A DNA stretch of 64,000 bases from Flavobacterium salmonis (GCF_903819435.1 NZ_CAIJDP010000058.1:115782-179781); one strand, 5' to 3'; numbered from the stretch's first letter, positions 39,830 through 49,104 are shown. The notes: a model not told the origin generated them from the letters alone. Translations and numbers: made by a program.

Positions 39830-41575
39830 ATGAAATTATTATACTCCTATATAATCAAACACAAAATGCTTTTGTTTTTTGCTTTGATTATGGCTACTAT
39901 CAATATTTGTTTCAGTTTATCAGACTCTATTATTACCGGTAAATTAATGCAGGACTGCGGTGTTGGACTGGCAAAATACAAAGGAAATGAAATGGCGTTT
40001 ATTAAATCATTATCATTCTGGCTAGGACTTTCACTTGGGGCAGCGATGATTTCAAGAATTACTAAAAACTTTCAGGATTATTTCACCAATGTTGTCATTC
40101 AGCGAACGGGTGCCCAAATGTATACAGACGGAATTAAAAAATCTCTCGATTTGCCTTATGCCGAATTTGAAGACCAGCGAAGCGGTGAAACTTTAAGCAA
40201 ACTGACCAAAGTACGTTCTGATTCTGAAAAACTAATTACACTTTCTATTTCTCTTATTTTTCAGACTATCATTGGCTTCATTTTCGTAATAATTTACGTT
40301 GCACGAATTGATTTCCGAATTTCACTTATTTTTTTAATTACAGCACCAATTATTGCTTTGGTGAGTTCTTATCTGGGGAAGAAGATTAAAATTGTTTCGA
40401 AAAAAATCGTTAATCAGACAAACGCATTGGCGGGTTCAACAACCGAAAGTTTAAGAAATATTGAATTGGTAAAAAGTCTTGGACTAACGTATCAGGAAGA
40501 AAAGCGTCTGAACTTAAATACCTTTAAAATTTTACATCTCGAATTAGAAAAAGTCCGCTACATTCGAAGTTTAAGTTTTATTCAGGGAACAACAGTTCAC
40601 TTTTTAAGAACCTGTGTTGTTTTTACCTTGTATTATTTTTTATTTGGTGGAAAAATAATTGTAGGTGATTTATTGACCATGGTCTTTTTTACTTTTTTTA
40701 TTTTTGGTCCATTACAGGAATTAGGGAATTTTATTATTGTGGTCAACGAGACGAAAGTTTCAATGGAAAATTTCAAAACTTTATTGAGTGCTCCAAAAGA
40801 ATTTCGCCCTAAAAATCCAAAACATGTGGGCGCAATTCAGTCTTTATTGTTCTCGAATGTAAGTTTCCAACACAAGACAGCAAAATTTAAAGCGGTTGAA
40901 AATATCAATTTCGAAATCAAACAAGGCCAGACAGTCGCCTTTGTTGGTCCTTCAGGTTCTGGCAAAACAACTTTGGTTAAATTACTGGTTGGATTGTATA
41001 TACCTGCAGAAGGTCAGGTTTTATATAATGATATTGATTCTGCAGAAATTGATTTATTGGATCTAAGAAAACAATTAGGTTTTGTAACTCAGGATGCCCA
41101 ATTATTCTCCGGAACAATTCGTGAAAATTTATTATTTGTAAAACCAAACGCCACAGACGAGGACTTATATGATGCCCTAAAGAGAGCCAGCTGTGAAAAA
41201 TTGCTGAAACGTGCCGAAGATGGGTTAAATACCACAATTGGCGAAGGCGGAATTAAAGTTTCTGGTGGCGAAAAACAACGTTTGTCTATTGCCAGAGCTA
41301 TTTTAAGAAATCCAAATTTATTAATTTTTGATGAAGCTACTTCTGCTTTAGATTCGATTACCGAAGAAGAAATCAATGCAACTATTAGAAACATATCAGA
41401 CCAAAACAGAATCACGGTTTTAATTGCACATCGCTTATCAACAGTTATGCACGCTGATCGAATTTTTGTATTAGAACAAGGCAAAATAATTGAGCAAGGT
41501 AAACATGATGACTTAATTGCTGAAAAAGGTTTGTATTACGCTATGTGGCGTCAGCAGATTGGGGAACGTAAATAA
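39830..41575 (+). CDS. ABC transporter, fused permease and ATPase
   Basis: This 581-residue half-transporter resembles MsbA/LmrA-type exporters and would act as a homodimer in the inner membrane. Six transmembrane helices occupy about 15-300. The ATPase has Walker A GPSGSGKT at 373-380, signature VSGGEKQRLSIARA, Walker B with Asp501-Glu502 (IFDEATSALD), and H-loop AHRLS. Such exporters move lipids, drugs or peptides; the substrate is unknown. Next on this strand are an inverted-repeat element and the GxxExxY pseudogene. Confidence 0.9.
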   Translation: MKLLYSYIIKHKMLLFFALIMATINICFSLSDSIITGKLMQDCGVGLAKYKGNEMAFIKSLSFWLGLSLGAAMISRITKNFQDYFTNVVIQRTGAQMYTDGIKKSLDLPYAEFEDQRSGETLSKLTKVRSDSEKLITLSISLIFQTIIGFIFVIIYVARIDFRISLIFLITAPIIALVSSYLGKKIKIVSKKIVNQTNALAGSTTESLRNIELVKSLGLTYQEEKRLNLNTFKILHLELEKVRYIRSLSFIQGTTVHFLRTCVVFTLYYFLFGGKIIVGDLLTMVFFTFFIFGPLQELGNFIIVVNETKVSMENFKTLLSAPKEFRPKNPKHVGAIQSLLFSNVSFQHKTAKFKAVENINFEIKQGQTVAFVGPSGSGKTTLVKLLVGLYIPAEGQVLYNDIDSAEIDLLDLRKQLGFVTQDAQLFSGTIRENLLFVKPNATDEDLYDALKRASCEKLLKRAEDGLNTTIGEGGIKVSGGEKQRLSIARAILRNPNLLIFDEATSALDSITEEEINATIRNISDQNRITVLIAHRLSTVMHADRIFVLEQGKIIEQGKHDDLIAEKGLYYAMWRQQIGERK

Positions 41576-41582
41576 TTTTTTA

Positions 41583-41607
41583 TCGCGCAAAGACGCAGAG
41601 TCGCAAA
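41583..41607. repeat. Left arm of a 25-bp inverted repeat
   Basis: Starts TCGCGCAAAGACGCAG and is the exact reverse complement of 42099-42123. The pair brackets the broken GxxExxY gene. Similar 'gcaaagacgcag' sequences are, from memory, dispersed in many Bacteroidota genomes. Confidence 0.9.
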
Positions 41608-41648
41608 ATTTTTGACTTTGTTGTTTCAATATTTTTTTATTGTATAAT

Positions 41649-42026
41649 CTAAAGATTGTTAACAATTCTTGTAATACCAAACTTAATCAAAGGCACGTTA
41701 AAATTTATCAGCAAACCTAATTTAATATTTGTAATTTTTAAATAGGTCATAATTTGTTTCGCATGAACCTCTGTAATTTTTTATATTGACTTTATTTCTA
41801 AAATTAATTTATTTTCAACTATTAAATCAGTTCGAAAACCAATATCTAGTTTTAATTCATCCCAAATAACGGGTATTACTTTTTGCCTTTCTACAAATAA
41901 TCCTTTTTTAGTTAGCTCATAAAATAGAATTGCTTCATAAACTGACTCTAACAAACCTGGTCCAAGTTTGACATGCATTTTATAACAAATATCAACTACA
42001 ATAGCTGAAATTTCATTTTCGGTCAT
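41649..42026 (-). pseudogene. GxxExxY protein gene with a single in-frame stop
   Basis: The frame from ATG 42026 (MTENEISAIV) to TAG 41649 is 126 codons, the usual family length, and keeps the signature GLLESVY. Codon 82 is TAA at 41781-41783, right after LILEIKS. Translation resumes in the same frame as KITEVHAKQIMTYLK and ends GITRIVNNL, the normal family C-terminus. One base (GAA to TAA would suffice) therefore separates it from an intact gene. The function of GxxExxY proteins is unknown. The gene lies inside a 25-bp inverted repeat, downstream of alaS on the same strand. Confidence 0.85.
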
Positions 42027-42078
42027 CTTAAAATAATTAAAGTATAAACTTACAAAAATTAATTTTATAAAAATAAAA

Positions 42079-42107
42079 AGTCGCAAAGCTTAAAAAACTT
42101 TGCGACT
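42079..42107 (-). terminator. Terminator of alaS, embedded in the right repeat arm
   Basis: AGTCGCAAAG (42079-42088) pairs with CTTTGCGACT (42098-42107). The reverse strand continues TTTTTATTTTT. The stem shares bases with the 25-bp inverted repeat. Confidence 0.8.
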
Positions 42108-42123
42108 CTGCGTCTTTGCGCGA
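42099..42123. repeat. Right arm of the 25-bp inverted repeat
   Basis: Exact reverse complement of 41583-41607, ending CTGCGTCTTTGCGCGA. It is 10 bases from the alaS stop and doubles as part of the alaS terminator hairpin. Confidence 0.9.
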
Positions 42124-42132
42124 AATAAAACT

Positions 42133-44805
42133 TTACTTCACAAACTCAGTCGCCTTAGCTAAAGCCTCAGCAATTCCGGAAGCATTTTTACCTTTTCCTG
42201 AAGCGAAGAAAGGCTGTCCTCCTCCATTTCCTTCAATATATTTTCCTAATTCTTTGATAACTGCATTTGCATTTAAGCCTTTACTTCCAACTAATTCTTT
42301 AGCGATATAACAGTGAATATTTGGTAAACCATCTTCTACAGAAGCTAAAAACACAAACGAATCTGGTTTTGAACTTCCTAAAGCCGAAGCTAAATCTTTT
42401 GTAGAAGCCATACTTAAATTTACTTGTTTAGCAAGGAAATTTACGCCATTTACTTCCTGGAAATCTTTCTCTAATTCCGCTTTTAATGAACCTACTTTTT
42501 CTTTCAATAATTGCTCAACTTGTTTTTTCAGTTTTGCATTATCATCCTGAAGAGAAGCAACCGATTTTAAAATATCCTGCGGATTTTTTAGCGTTTCTTT
42601 TATCTCTGCCAAAGTATTTTCCTGGTTTAGGTAGAAGTTTTTCACAGCATCACCTGTAATGGCTTCAATACGACGAATTCCAGCCGCAACAGCACCTTCA
42701 GAAATAATCTTGAAATGCCAGATCTCTGCTGTATTTTTTACATGAATACCTCCGCATAATTCTTTACTGTCGCCAAACTCAATCATACGAACATTGTCTC
42801 CGTATTTTTCGCCAAACAAAGCCATTGCGCCTTTATCTAATGCTTCCTGAATTGGAATATTTCTGTGTTCAACTAATTGTAACTGTGCTTCAATCTGAGC
42901 ATTTACAGAAGCTTCAACCTGCTTGATTTCTTCATCAGAAACTTTACTGAAATGCGAAAAGTCAAAACGTAAATAATTTGGATTTACCAACGAACCTTTT
43001 TGCTCTACATGTGTTCCTAAAATGCTTCTCAAAGCCAAATGCATCAAGTGCGTAGCCGAGTGATTTTTTGAAGTTGATGTTCTTAAATCTGTATTTAATT
43101 TTGCCACAAAACCTGCTTCTACATTTTCAGGAAGCTGTTTTGCAAAATGCAGAATTAAGTTATTCTCTTTCTTTGTATCAATAATTTCGATCGTTTCGTT
43201 TGCAGAAACAAGCGTTCCTTTATCTCCAACTTGCCCTCCTCCTTCTGGATAAAATGGCGTATTGTCTAAAACGATTTGGTACAAAATACCATCTTTTTTA
43301 GAATCTACTTTTCTGATACGAGTGATTTTTACATCGTTTTCGGTTTTATCATAACCAACAAATGTTTCTACATTTCCCGGAATCAAAACATTCCAGTCTT
43401 CTGTTGAAACTTCAGAAGCTGCACGAGAACGTGTTTTTTGTTTTTGTAATTCAACTTCAAACTCTTCTTCGTTATAAGAGAAACCTTTTTCTTTTAGAAT
43501 TAAGGCTGTCAAATCTTTTGGGAAACCAAATGTATCATACAATTCAAAAACCTTAGCACCAGAAACTACACCTTTAATTTCAGAAGGTGGAACTCCAACT
43601 TTATCATTTAAACTTGTCTCTTCAATTACTTTATCTAACAATTGTAATCCTTGATCTAAAGTTCTTAAGAAAGAAGCTTCTTCTTCACGAATTACATTTG
43701 TAACCAATTGTTGCTGCGATTTAATTTCAGGGAAAAACTCTCCCATTTGATTTGCCAGAACTTCTACCAATTTATTGATAAATGGTTCTTTGGTATTTAA
43801 GAATGTAAATCCGTAACGAATTGCACGACGCAAAATTCTACGAATTACATAACCTGCACCTGTATTCGATGGCAACTGTCCGTCTGCAATTGCAAAGGCA
43901 ACCGCACGAACGTGATCTACCACAACACGAATCGCAATGTTGGTTTTATTTTGTTCTTCGCTGATGTTTTTTACTTCATCAGATGTATATTTTAAAGCTG
44001 TAATTTGTTCTATTTTCTCAATAAGCGGCGTAAAAACATCGGTATCATAATTTGATGTTTTTCCTTGCAGTGCCATACACAAACGCTCAAATCCCATTCC
44101 TGTATCAACGTGCTGTGCAGGAAGTTTTTCTAATGATCCATCAGCTTTACGGTTGAATTCCATAAATACATTATTCCAGATTTCAACTACTTGCGGGTGA
44201 TCATTGTTTACAAGGCTTTTTCCTGTAACCAATGCTTTTTCAGATTCCGGACGTAAATCAACGTGAATTTCAGAACAAGGTCCGCATGGTCCTTGGTCAC
44301 CCATTTCCCAGAAATTGTCTTTTTTATTTCCAAGAATAATTCGGTCCTCATCAATTAGAGTTCTCCAGATATCCCAGGCTTCCTGATCAAACGGAACGTT
44401 ATCTTCTTTACTTCCTTCAAAAACAGATACGTAAAGATTTTCTTTTGGGATTTTATATACTTCTGTCAAAAGCTGCCATGCCCAGTTGATTGCTTCTTTT
44501 TTGAAATAATCTCCAAAAGACCAGTTTCCAAGCATCTCAAACATAGTATGGTGATAGGTATCAAAACCTACATCTTCAAGATCGTTATGTTTTCCTGAAA
44601 CACGAAGACATTTTTGCGTATCGGCTATTCTCGGACTTTTTGGTGTTCCGTTTCCTAAAAAATATTCTTTAAACTGGGCCATTCCCGAGTTATTGAACAT
44701 AAGAGTTGGATCGTCCTTGAGAACGATTGGAGCAGAAGGAACAATTAAGTGTCCGTTGTTTTTAAAAAAGTCTAGAAATTGCTTACGTACGTCTTGTGAT
44801 TTCAT
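42133..44805 (-). CDS. alaS: Alanyl-tRNA synthetase
   Basis: AlaRS charges tRNA-Ala; 890 residues, slightly above the usual 875. The class II catalytic domain starts [14 protein letters not shown] and has the alanine-site region [10 protein letters not shown]. The editing domain has the zinc or catalytic motif NHSATHLMH and, later, CGGIH. The C-terminal DHHA1 domain ends in [18 protein letters not shown] sequence (here [15 protein letters not shown]). It is divergent from the M23 peptidase gene across a repeat-rich 252-base spacer. Confidence 0.97.
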   Translation of the reverse strand: MKSQDVRKQFLDFFKNNGHLIVPSAPIVLKDDPTLMFNNSGMAQFKEYFLGNGTPKSPRIADTQKCLRVSGKHNDLEDVGFDTYHHTMFEMLGNWSFGDYFKKEAINWAWQLLTEVYKIPKENLYVSVFEGSKEDNVPFDQEAWDIWRTLIDEDRIILGNKKDNFWEMGDQGPCGPCSEIHVDLRPESEKALVTGKSLVNNDHPQVVEIWNNVFMEFNRKADGSLEKLPAQHVDTGMGFERLCMALQGKTSNYDTDVFTPLIEKIEQITALKYTSDEVKNISEEQNKTNIAIRVVVDHVRAVAFAIADGQLPSNTGAGYVIRRILRRAIRYGFTFLNTKEPFINKLVEVLANQMGEFFPEIKSQQQLVTNVIREEEASFLRTLDQGLQLLDKVIEETSLNDKVGVPPSEIKGVVSGAKVFELYDTFGFPKDLTALILKEKGFSYNEEEFEVELQKQKTRSRAASEVSTEDWNVLIPGNVETFVGYDKTENDVKITRIRKVDSKKDGILYQIVLDNTPFYPEGGGQVGDKGTLVSANETIEIIDTKKENNLILHFAKQLPENVEAGFVAKLNTDLRTSTSKNHSATHLMHLALRSILGTHVEQKGSLVNPNYLRFDFSHFSKVSDEEIKQVEASVNAQIEAQLQLVEHRNIPIQEALDKGAMALFGEKYGDNVRMIEFGDSKELCGGIHVKNTAEIWHFKIISEGAVAAGIRRIEAITGDAVKNFYLNQENTLAEIKETLKNPQDILKSVASLQDDNAKLKKQVEQLLKEKVGSLKAELEKDFQEVNGVNFLAKQVNLSMASTKDLASALGSSKPDSFVFLASVEDGLPNIHCYIAKELVGSKGLNANAVIKELGKYIEGNGGGQPFFASGKGKNASGIAEALAKATEFVK

Positions 44806-45057
44806 ATTTATAATGAGATAATTTGAAAATGTATCAATGATAATTAATCAATCTGAAAATGTGATAATTAGATAATTTTAAGTAGAAACTTAAAGTTCAA
44901 AACAATAAAATTCACTCTAAATACATTATCAAATTATCAAATTGATATATTATCTAATTGCTTTAATTATTAAAAAAAGCGTCGAACAACTGAAACATTT
45001 ATTAAATTTGTTCGACTAACTTTTTTAATAAGCTGCAAAAATAGGGTATTTTAAAAT
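44806..45057. repeat. AT-rich divergent spacer with direct and inverted repeats
   Basis: Degenerate direct repeats of the type GATAATTTGAAAATGT and ATCTGAAAATGTGATAA fill 44815-44960. A 9-bp perfect inverted repeat, GTCGAACAA (44981-44989) and TTGTTCGAC (45008-45016), flanked by A- and T-runs, lies about 40 bases before the M23 ATG. Candidate -7 elements are TAAATTTG (forward, 45003-45010) and TATTTTTG (reverse, 45036-45043). Confidence 0.6.
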
Positions 45058-46035
45058 ATGGCGAAAGTAAAATATTATTACGACTCAGAAAATCTGGCTT
45101 ATACGAAAATAAAAACAAAAAAGAGAATCAAAATTGGTTATGCTTTCCTGTTTTTACTGGCTTCAGCATTATTTGGTTTTTTAGTTTTTGTCCTTTTAAT
45201 CAATACACCGTATTTTGAAACTCCAAAAGATCGTTTGCAGGCACGTGAAATTGAGAATTTAAAATTACAATATGCCATTTTAAACAAAAGAATGGATGAA
45301 ATTGATGATGTAACTGAGGCTTTAGAAGATCGTGACAATAATATTTACAGGGTTTATTTTAATAAGGCAGAGATCCCGGATTCTATTAGAAAATCCGGAT
45401 TTAAAGACATTAAAAGATATAAAGATTTAGAAGGATATAATAATTCGCAATTAGTACTCAGCACAACCAAACGAATTGATCAACTCTCGAAAGAATTGGC
45501 AATTCAATCAAAGTCATTGGATGACATTTTGAAAATCGCGAGTACAAAAAAGAATTTATTGGCGGCAATTCCTGCCATTCAGCCAGTCCGAAACGAAAAT
45601 TTAAAACGAATGGCTTCCGGTTTTGGATACAGAATTGATCCTTTCACAAAAGTGCGAAAAATGCATAATGGCATGGATTTCACAGCCAATACGGGATCTC
45701 CTGTTTATGCTACCGGAGATGGAGTTATTGCCAGAGCTGACAACTCGGCATCAGGTTTTGGAAACCATGTAGTCATCAGGCATGGTTTTGGATACGAAAG
45801 TTTGTATGCGCATTTAAGCAAATACAATTGCAGACCGGGACAACATGTTAAACGTGGAGATGTTATAGGATATGTAGGAAGCACCGGAAGATCTGAAGGC
45901 CCACATTGTCATTATGAAGTACATAAAGATGGAAAAGTCGTGAATCCGCTGAATTTTTATTACGGAAATATTTCTGCTGTAGAATATGTTGCGATTTCAC
46001 ATTTGGCCAATCAGGAAAACCAGTCATTAGATTAA
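45058..46035 (+). CDS. M23-family peptidoglycan metalloendopeptidase
   Basis: This 325-residue protein has one N-terminal transmembrane helix (about 25-48) and a coiled-coil-like region (about 55-150). The LytM/M23 domain lies at about 195-305. Zinc ligands are visible: His and Asp in KMHNGMDF, and HCHYEVH near the end. It probably cuts peptide crosslinks in the periplasm or activates amidases as EnvC does. The MerR-like regulator gene follows 54 bases downstream on the same strand, so co-transcription is likely. Confidence 0.92.
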   Translation: MAKVKYYYDSENLAYTKIKTKKRIKIGYAFLFLLASALFGFLVFVLLINTPYFETPKDRLQAREIENLKLQYAILNKRMDEIDDVTEALEDRDNNIYRVYFNKAEIPDSIRKSGFKDIKRYKDLEGYNNSQLVLSTTKRIDQLSKELAIQSKSLDDILKIASTKKNLLAAIPAIQPVRNENLKRMASGFGYRIDPFTKVRKMHNGMDFTANTGSPVYATGDGVIARADNSASGFGNHVVIRHGFGYESLYAHLSKYNCRPGQHVKRGDVIGYVGSTGRSEGPHCHYEVHKDGKVVNPLNFYYGNISAVEYVAISHLANQENQSLD

Positions 46036-46089
46036 TACTGCGAAAAGTAGTAATTTTGAATAAATTTGAATAAACAGAAAAATAAAATC

Positions 46090-46422
46090 ATGCATATTGA
46101 GCTTTCTAAAGATAAAAGATATTACAGCATTGGTGAAGTCGCCAGGGCTTTTAATGTCAATGCATCTTTGATACGTTTTTGGGACAGCGAATTTGATATC
46201 CTGAAACCAAAAAAGAATGCCAAAGGCAACCGAATGTTTACTCCTGAAGATATTACGAATTTACAATTGATTTATCATTTGGTTAAAGAGCGTGGTTTTA
46301 CACTTGAAGGCGCCAAAACACATTTGAAAGAAGGACAAAAGAAAACATTAGATAAATTCGAAATAATACGTAAATTAGAGACGATAAAAACACAATTGAC
46401 AAACATTAAAAATGAATTGTAA
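46090..46422 (+). CDS. MerR-family transcriptional regulator
   Basis: This 110-residue protein starts at ATG 46090 (MHIELSK); the longer frame begins at TTG. The winged-helix part YYSIGEVARAFNVNASLIRFWDSEF is MerR-like, and a helical region about 75-108 would dimerise. No metal-binding cysteines or effector domain are present, so the signal is not apparent. Its conserved place after the M23 peptidase may be genomic habit rather than function. Confidence 0.9.
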   Translation: MHIELSKDKRYYSIGEVARAFNVNASLIRFWDSEFDILKPKKNAKGNRMFTPEDITNLQLIYHLVKERGFTLEGAKTHLKEGQKKTLDKFEIIRKLETIKTQLTNIKNEL

Positions 46423-46455
46423 TTAAAATTAGAAATAAACTTAAATTAAACAAAT

Positions 46456-47040
46456 ATGAAAAAGTGGTTAATCCCTGTAGGAATTATTGTAGCGCTTATT
46501 GCAATTATCGCATTTTGGTCGATTGGAATTAAAAATACTGCTTTGCAACACAGTCAGGCTGTAAATAAAGACTGGGGAAATGTACAAACGGCTTATCAAA
46601 GACGTAATGACCTTATCGGGAATTTAGTAAACACAGTAAAAGGAGCTGCTGATTTTGAAAAATCAACCTTAACTGCCGTAATTGAAGCCAGAGCAAAAGC
46701 AACTTCGGTAACAATTGACCCTAGTAATGTAACCCCGGAACAATTAGCCCAATTCAATCAGGTTCAAAGCGGTGTAACTTCATCATTATCAAAATTATTA
46801 GTTTCTGTTGAGCAATATCCAACATTAAAAACAAATGAGAACTTCCTTAAACTACAAGACGAATTGGCAAGTACTGAAAACCAAATTTTAACTGCCAGAA
46901 CTCGTTTTAACGAATCTGTACAAGTATACAACGGATATGTTTTAAAAATACCGAACAACTGGTTCCTGAGCGAATACAAAGAAAAACCATATTTTGAAGC
47001 TTCAACAGGAGCAGATAAACCAGTTGAAGTAAAATTCTAA
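46456..47040 (+). CDS. lemA: LemA family protein
   Basis: This 194-residue protein has one N-terminal transmembrane helix (about 5-25), then a long helical body with the family motif VQTAYQRRNDLIGNLVNTVKG. LemA function is unsettled. Its place directly before two TPM-domain proteins repeats an arrangement seen widely in bacteria. Spacing to the next gene is 31 bases. Confidence 0.92.
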   Translation: MKKWLIPVGIIVALIAIIAFWSIGIKNTALQHSQAVNKDWGNVQTAYQRRNDLIGNLVNTVKGAADFEKSTLTAVIEARAKATSVTIDPSNVTPEQLAQFNQVQSGVTSSLSKLLVSVEQYPTLKTNENFLKLQDELASTENQILTARTRFNESVQVYNGYVLKIPNNWFLSEYKEKPYFEASTGADKPVEVKF

Positions 47041-47071
47041 ATCAAAAAAACGTAACTCTAAAATAATTTCA

Positions 47072-47509
47072 ATGTCAAAAGTAGAAGATTTTTTAACCAA
47101 AGAAGAAGAGCAGGAAATAGTTGAAGCAATTCGTATGGCTGAAGAAAACACTTCTGGCGAAATAAGAGTACACATAGAAAAAACAACTTCTAAAGTTCCT
47201 TTTGACAGGGCTTTAGAAGTTTTTCATGAATTACGGATGGATGAAACTAAATTGCAAAATGGCGTACTGTTTTATTTTGCAGTTGAAGACAAAAACTTTG
47301 TTATCTGCGGAGATAAAGGAATTAATGATCTGGTAGCCGATGATTTTTGGAATTGTACCAAAGACGTTATGACAAACCATTTCAAATCAGGAAAATTTAA
47401 GCAGGGAATTGTTGATGGCATTCTGAATGCCGGAGAACAACTGAAAAAATATTTCCCATCTCAGGAAAATGACACGAACGAATTATCAAACGAAATCTCA
47501 AAAGGTTAA
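47072..47509 (+). CDS. TPM-domain protein (no signal peptide)
   Basis: This 145-residue protein begins in the cytoplasm with VEDFLTKEEEQEIVEAIRMAEENTSGEIRVHIE, the start of a TPM (DUF477) domain, and contains FYFAVEDKNFVICGDKGIND. It lacks the membrane helix and glycine-rich tail of its neighbour, so the two may be complementary partners. It is 3 bases from the next ORF, indicating an operon. Confidence 0.85.
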   Translation: MSKVEDFLTKEEEQEIVEAIRMAEENTSGEIRVHIEKTTSKVPFDRALEVFHELRMDETKLQNGVLFYFAVEDKNFVICGDKGINDLVADDFWNCTKDVMTNHFKSGKFKQGIVDGILNAGEQLKKYFPSQENDTNELSNEISKG

Positions 47510-47512
47510 ACA

Positions 47513-48337
47513 ATGAAATTTTCCAAAAACAAAATATTAAATTCCAACGGAGTTTTTCAGTTTATCCTATTGTCAATTGCATTTTTTACTTCTACAGGGA
47601 TTTTTGCTCAGTTTACCATTCCTGAAAAGCCAAGTCTTCAAACCTCTGTTTATGATTATGCCAACATTTTAAGTGCTTCTGAAAAAACACAGTTAGAAGA
47701 AAAACTAATTCGTTATTCAGATTCTACTACAACACAAATAGTAGTTATTACGATTGAAAGTTTAAAAGGAGAAGATGTAAGTCAGCTGGCTACTAAATGG
47801 GGACAAACATGGGGAATAGGAGGAACTAAGCAAGACGATAATGGTGTTATTATTTTATTAGCAAAAAACGAAAAGAAAATCGCTATCAATCCCGGATATG
47901 GTCTGGAAGATCGTTTAACAGCAGGTATTGGCGGAACTATAATTCGAAATATAATTATCCCTGAATTTAAAGCAGGCAGTTTTTATAACGGTCTTGACAA
48001 AGGTACTGATGCTATAATTGATGTTTTTAAAGGAAAATTTAAGGGTGAACGCAAACAAAGTAAAGGAAAAGATTTTCCTGTATTGCCTTTTATCATAATT
48101 GTGGTAATTGTATTAATTTTACTTGCGCGAAATAAAAGAGGCGGTGGAGGAAATTCAGGGAATAATAGTGGCGGAGGACCTAGCCTGATGGATGTCATTC
48201 TTCTAAGTAGTCTTGGCAGAAGCAGTGGAGGCGGATTTGGAGGCTTTGGCGGTGGATCATCCGGAGGTGGCGGAGGTTTCGGCGGTGGATTTGGCGGAGG
48301 CGGATTCTCTGGTGGAGGTTCAAGCGGAGGCTGGTAA
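47513..48337 (+). CDS. TPM-domain protein with signal peptide and glycine-rich tail
   Basis: This 274-residue protein has a signal peptide of about 35 residues (ending GIFAQ), then a TPM domain (YDYANILSASEKTQLEEKL, TTQIVVITIESL, AINPGYGLEDRLTAG). A transmembrane helix lies at about 190-205 and a glycine/serine-rich tail covers the last 60 residues (GGFGGFGGGSSGGGGG). TPM proteins of this layout are common in membrane and photosystem repair contexts elsewhere; the role here is unknown. The last gene of the lemA unit. Confidence 0.88.
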   Translation: MKFSKNKILNSNGVFQFILLSIAFFTSTGIFAQFTIPEKPSLQTSVYDYANILSASEKTQLEEKLIRYSDSTTTQIVVITIESLKGEDVSQLATKWGQTWGIGGTKQDDNGVIILLAKNEKKIAINPGYGLEDRLTAGIGGTIIRNIIIPEFKAGSFYNGLDKGTDAIIDVFKGKFKGERKQSKGKDFPVLPFIIIVVIVLILLARNKRGGGGNSGNNSGGGPSLMDVILLSSLGRSSGGGFGGFGGGSSGGGGGFGGGFGGGGFSGGGSSGGW

Positions 48338-48395
48338 TTTTTTTCAAATATCGGTTCAAGTTTTGGTTTCAGTTTAATTTTATGCTGATTTAGCT

Positions 48396-48403
48396 TAAAT
48401 TTG
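48396..48403 (+). promoter_or_regulatory. Candidate -7 element (TAAATTTG) for the Rrf2 gene
   Basis: TAAATTTG fits TAnnTTTG and lies 43 bases before the ATG at 48447. No clear -33 TTG is visible at the right distance. Confidence 0.4.
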
Positions 48404-48446
48404 CCATTCATAATTATTTACAATTTTAATTTATAACCAATCATAG

Positions 48447-48860
48447 ATGTTATCACATAAAGCAAAATACGCCCTTAAAGCCCTACTTTATTTAGCAGAA
48501 CAAGACGAAAATCACATTTCTAAAACAATAGAGATTGCTGATGGCGGCAATATTCCTAAAAAGTTTTTAGAGCAGATTTTATTAGATCTGAAACGAGGAC
48601 GTTTTGTGAGCAGTAAGCAGGGAAAATTTGGCGGATATTATCTGATAAAATCTAAAAACGACATTACTTTAGCTGAAATTCATCGTTTATTTGATGGCGC
48701 CATTGCACTTTTACCATGTGCTTCTTTGAATTTTTACGAGCCTTGTTCAGATTGTAAAACCGAGGAAGAATGCAGCCTGCGCCATGGTTTAATGATCATT
48801 CGTGATGAAACTTTAAAGGCTATGCAGAACATTACAATCGCTTCACTAATAAAAAAATAA
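48447..48860 (+). CDS. Rrf2-family transcriptional regulator with four cysteines
   Basis: This 137-residue winged-helix regulator has the Rrf2 N-terminus MLSHKAKYALKALLYLAEQ. The wing has GKFGGYYLIK. Cysteines 91, 100, 103 and 109 lie in the segment where IscR and related sensors bind an iron-sulfur cluster; CymR-type Rrf2 proteins lack them. It probably represses nearby targets in response to iron-sulfur, sulfur or redox status. The small ORF and TonB receptor begin 88 bases downstream on the same strand, with an apparent operator at 48877-48892. Confidence 0.9.
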   Translation: MLSHKAKYALKALLYLAEQDENHISKTIEIADGGNIPKKFLEQILLDLKRGRFVSSKQGKFGGYYLIKSKNDITLAEIHRLFDGAIALLPCASLNFYEPCSDCKTEEECSLRHGLMIIRDETLKAMQNITIASLIKK

Positions 48861-48876
48861 AAAAATATTTCAAAAC

Positions 48877-48908
48877 CCTACTAAACTGATAGATTTTATA
48901 TATATTTG
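48877..48908 (+). promoter_or_regulatory. Promoter with candidate Rrf2 operator before the small ORF
   Basis: TATATTTG at 48901-48908 matches TAnnTTTG. The -33 region is taken up by CCTACTAAACTGATAG (48877-48892), a partial dyad (CTA...TAG) of the kind bound by Rrf2 regulators. Placement over the promoter suits repression. The operator call is inference. Confidence 0.5.
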
Positions 48909-48947
48909 CAAAAAATAATTAACAAATCATTTACAAATTTTAAACCG

Positions 48948-49058
48948 ATGAAAGTAAAATTAAGTAAGTCTTATGTCTCAAATCTTTTGCAAAAAAGTAA
49001 TACTAAAAATTTCACTGCAGTGAAAAACAATTCTTCTATGATGTGTATGTGCTGGTAA
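48948..49058 (+). CDS. Small ORF of 36 residues ending MMCMCW
   Basis: ATG at 48948 to TAA at 49058, between the Rrf2 gene and the TonB-dependent receptor, on the same strand. The peptide starts MKVKLSKSYVSNLLQKSNTK and ends NNSSMMCMCW; the last six codons hold three Met, two Cys and the only Trp. It sits 40 bases behind a good -7 element, and its stop is 46 bases before the receptor ATG. I do not recognise the family. It could be a leader peptide sensing sulfur amino acids or a metal- or modification-prone peptide product. No terminator-like hairpin lies between it and the receptor gene. Confidence 0.6.
   Translation: MKVKLSKSYVSNLLQKSNTKNFTAVKNNSSMMCMCW
49010..49025. repeat. Perfect 16-bp palindrome inside the small ORF
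   Basis: TTTCACTGCAGTGAAA is fully self-complementary and lies in the second half of the 36-codon ORF. It could be a DNA operator or a short mRNA hairpin. Confidence 0.85.
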
Positions 49059-49104
49059 AAAAAATTTAATTTAAATTCTACTAATCACATATACATAATA
49101 TAAA

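Noticed and set aside
41781..42086. A 101-residue intact gene in the alaS-ABC spacer
   Set aside because: It is the front part of a GxxExxY frame cut by an in-frame stop; the missing C-terminus continues in the same frame to 41649.
47983..48411. Reverse-strand proline-rich ORF of 142 residues
   Set aside because: It is the antisense of the glycine-rich tail of the TPM protein; proline runs there are a composition artefact.
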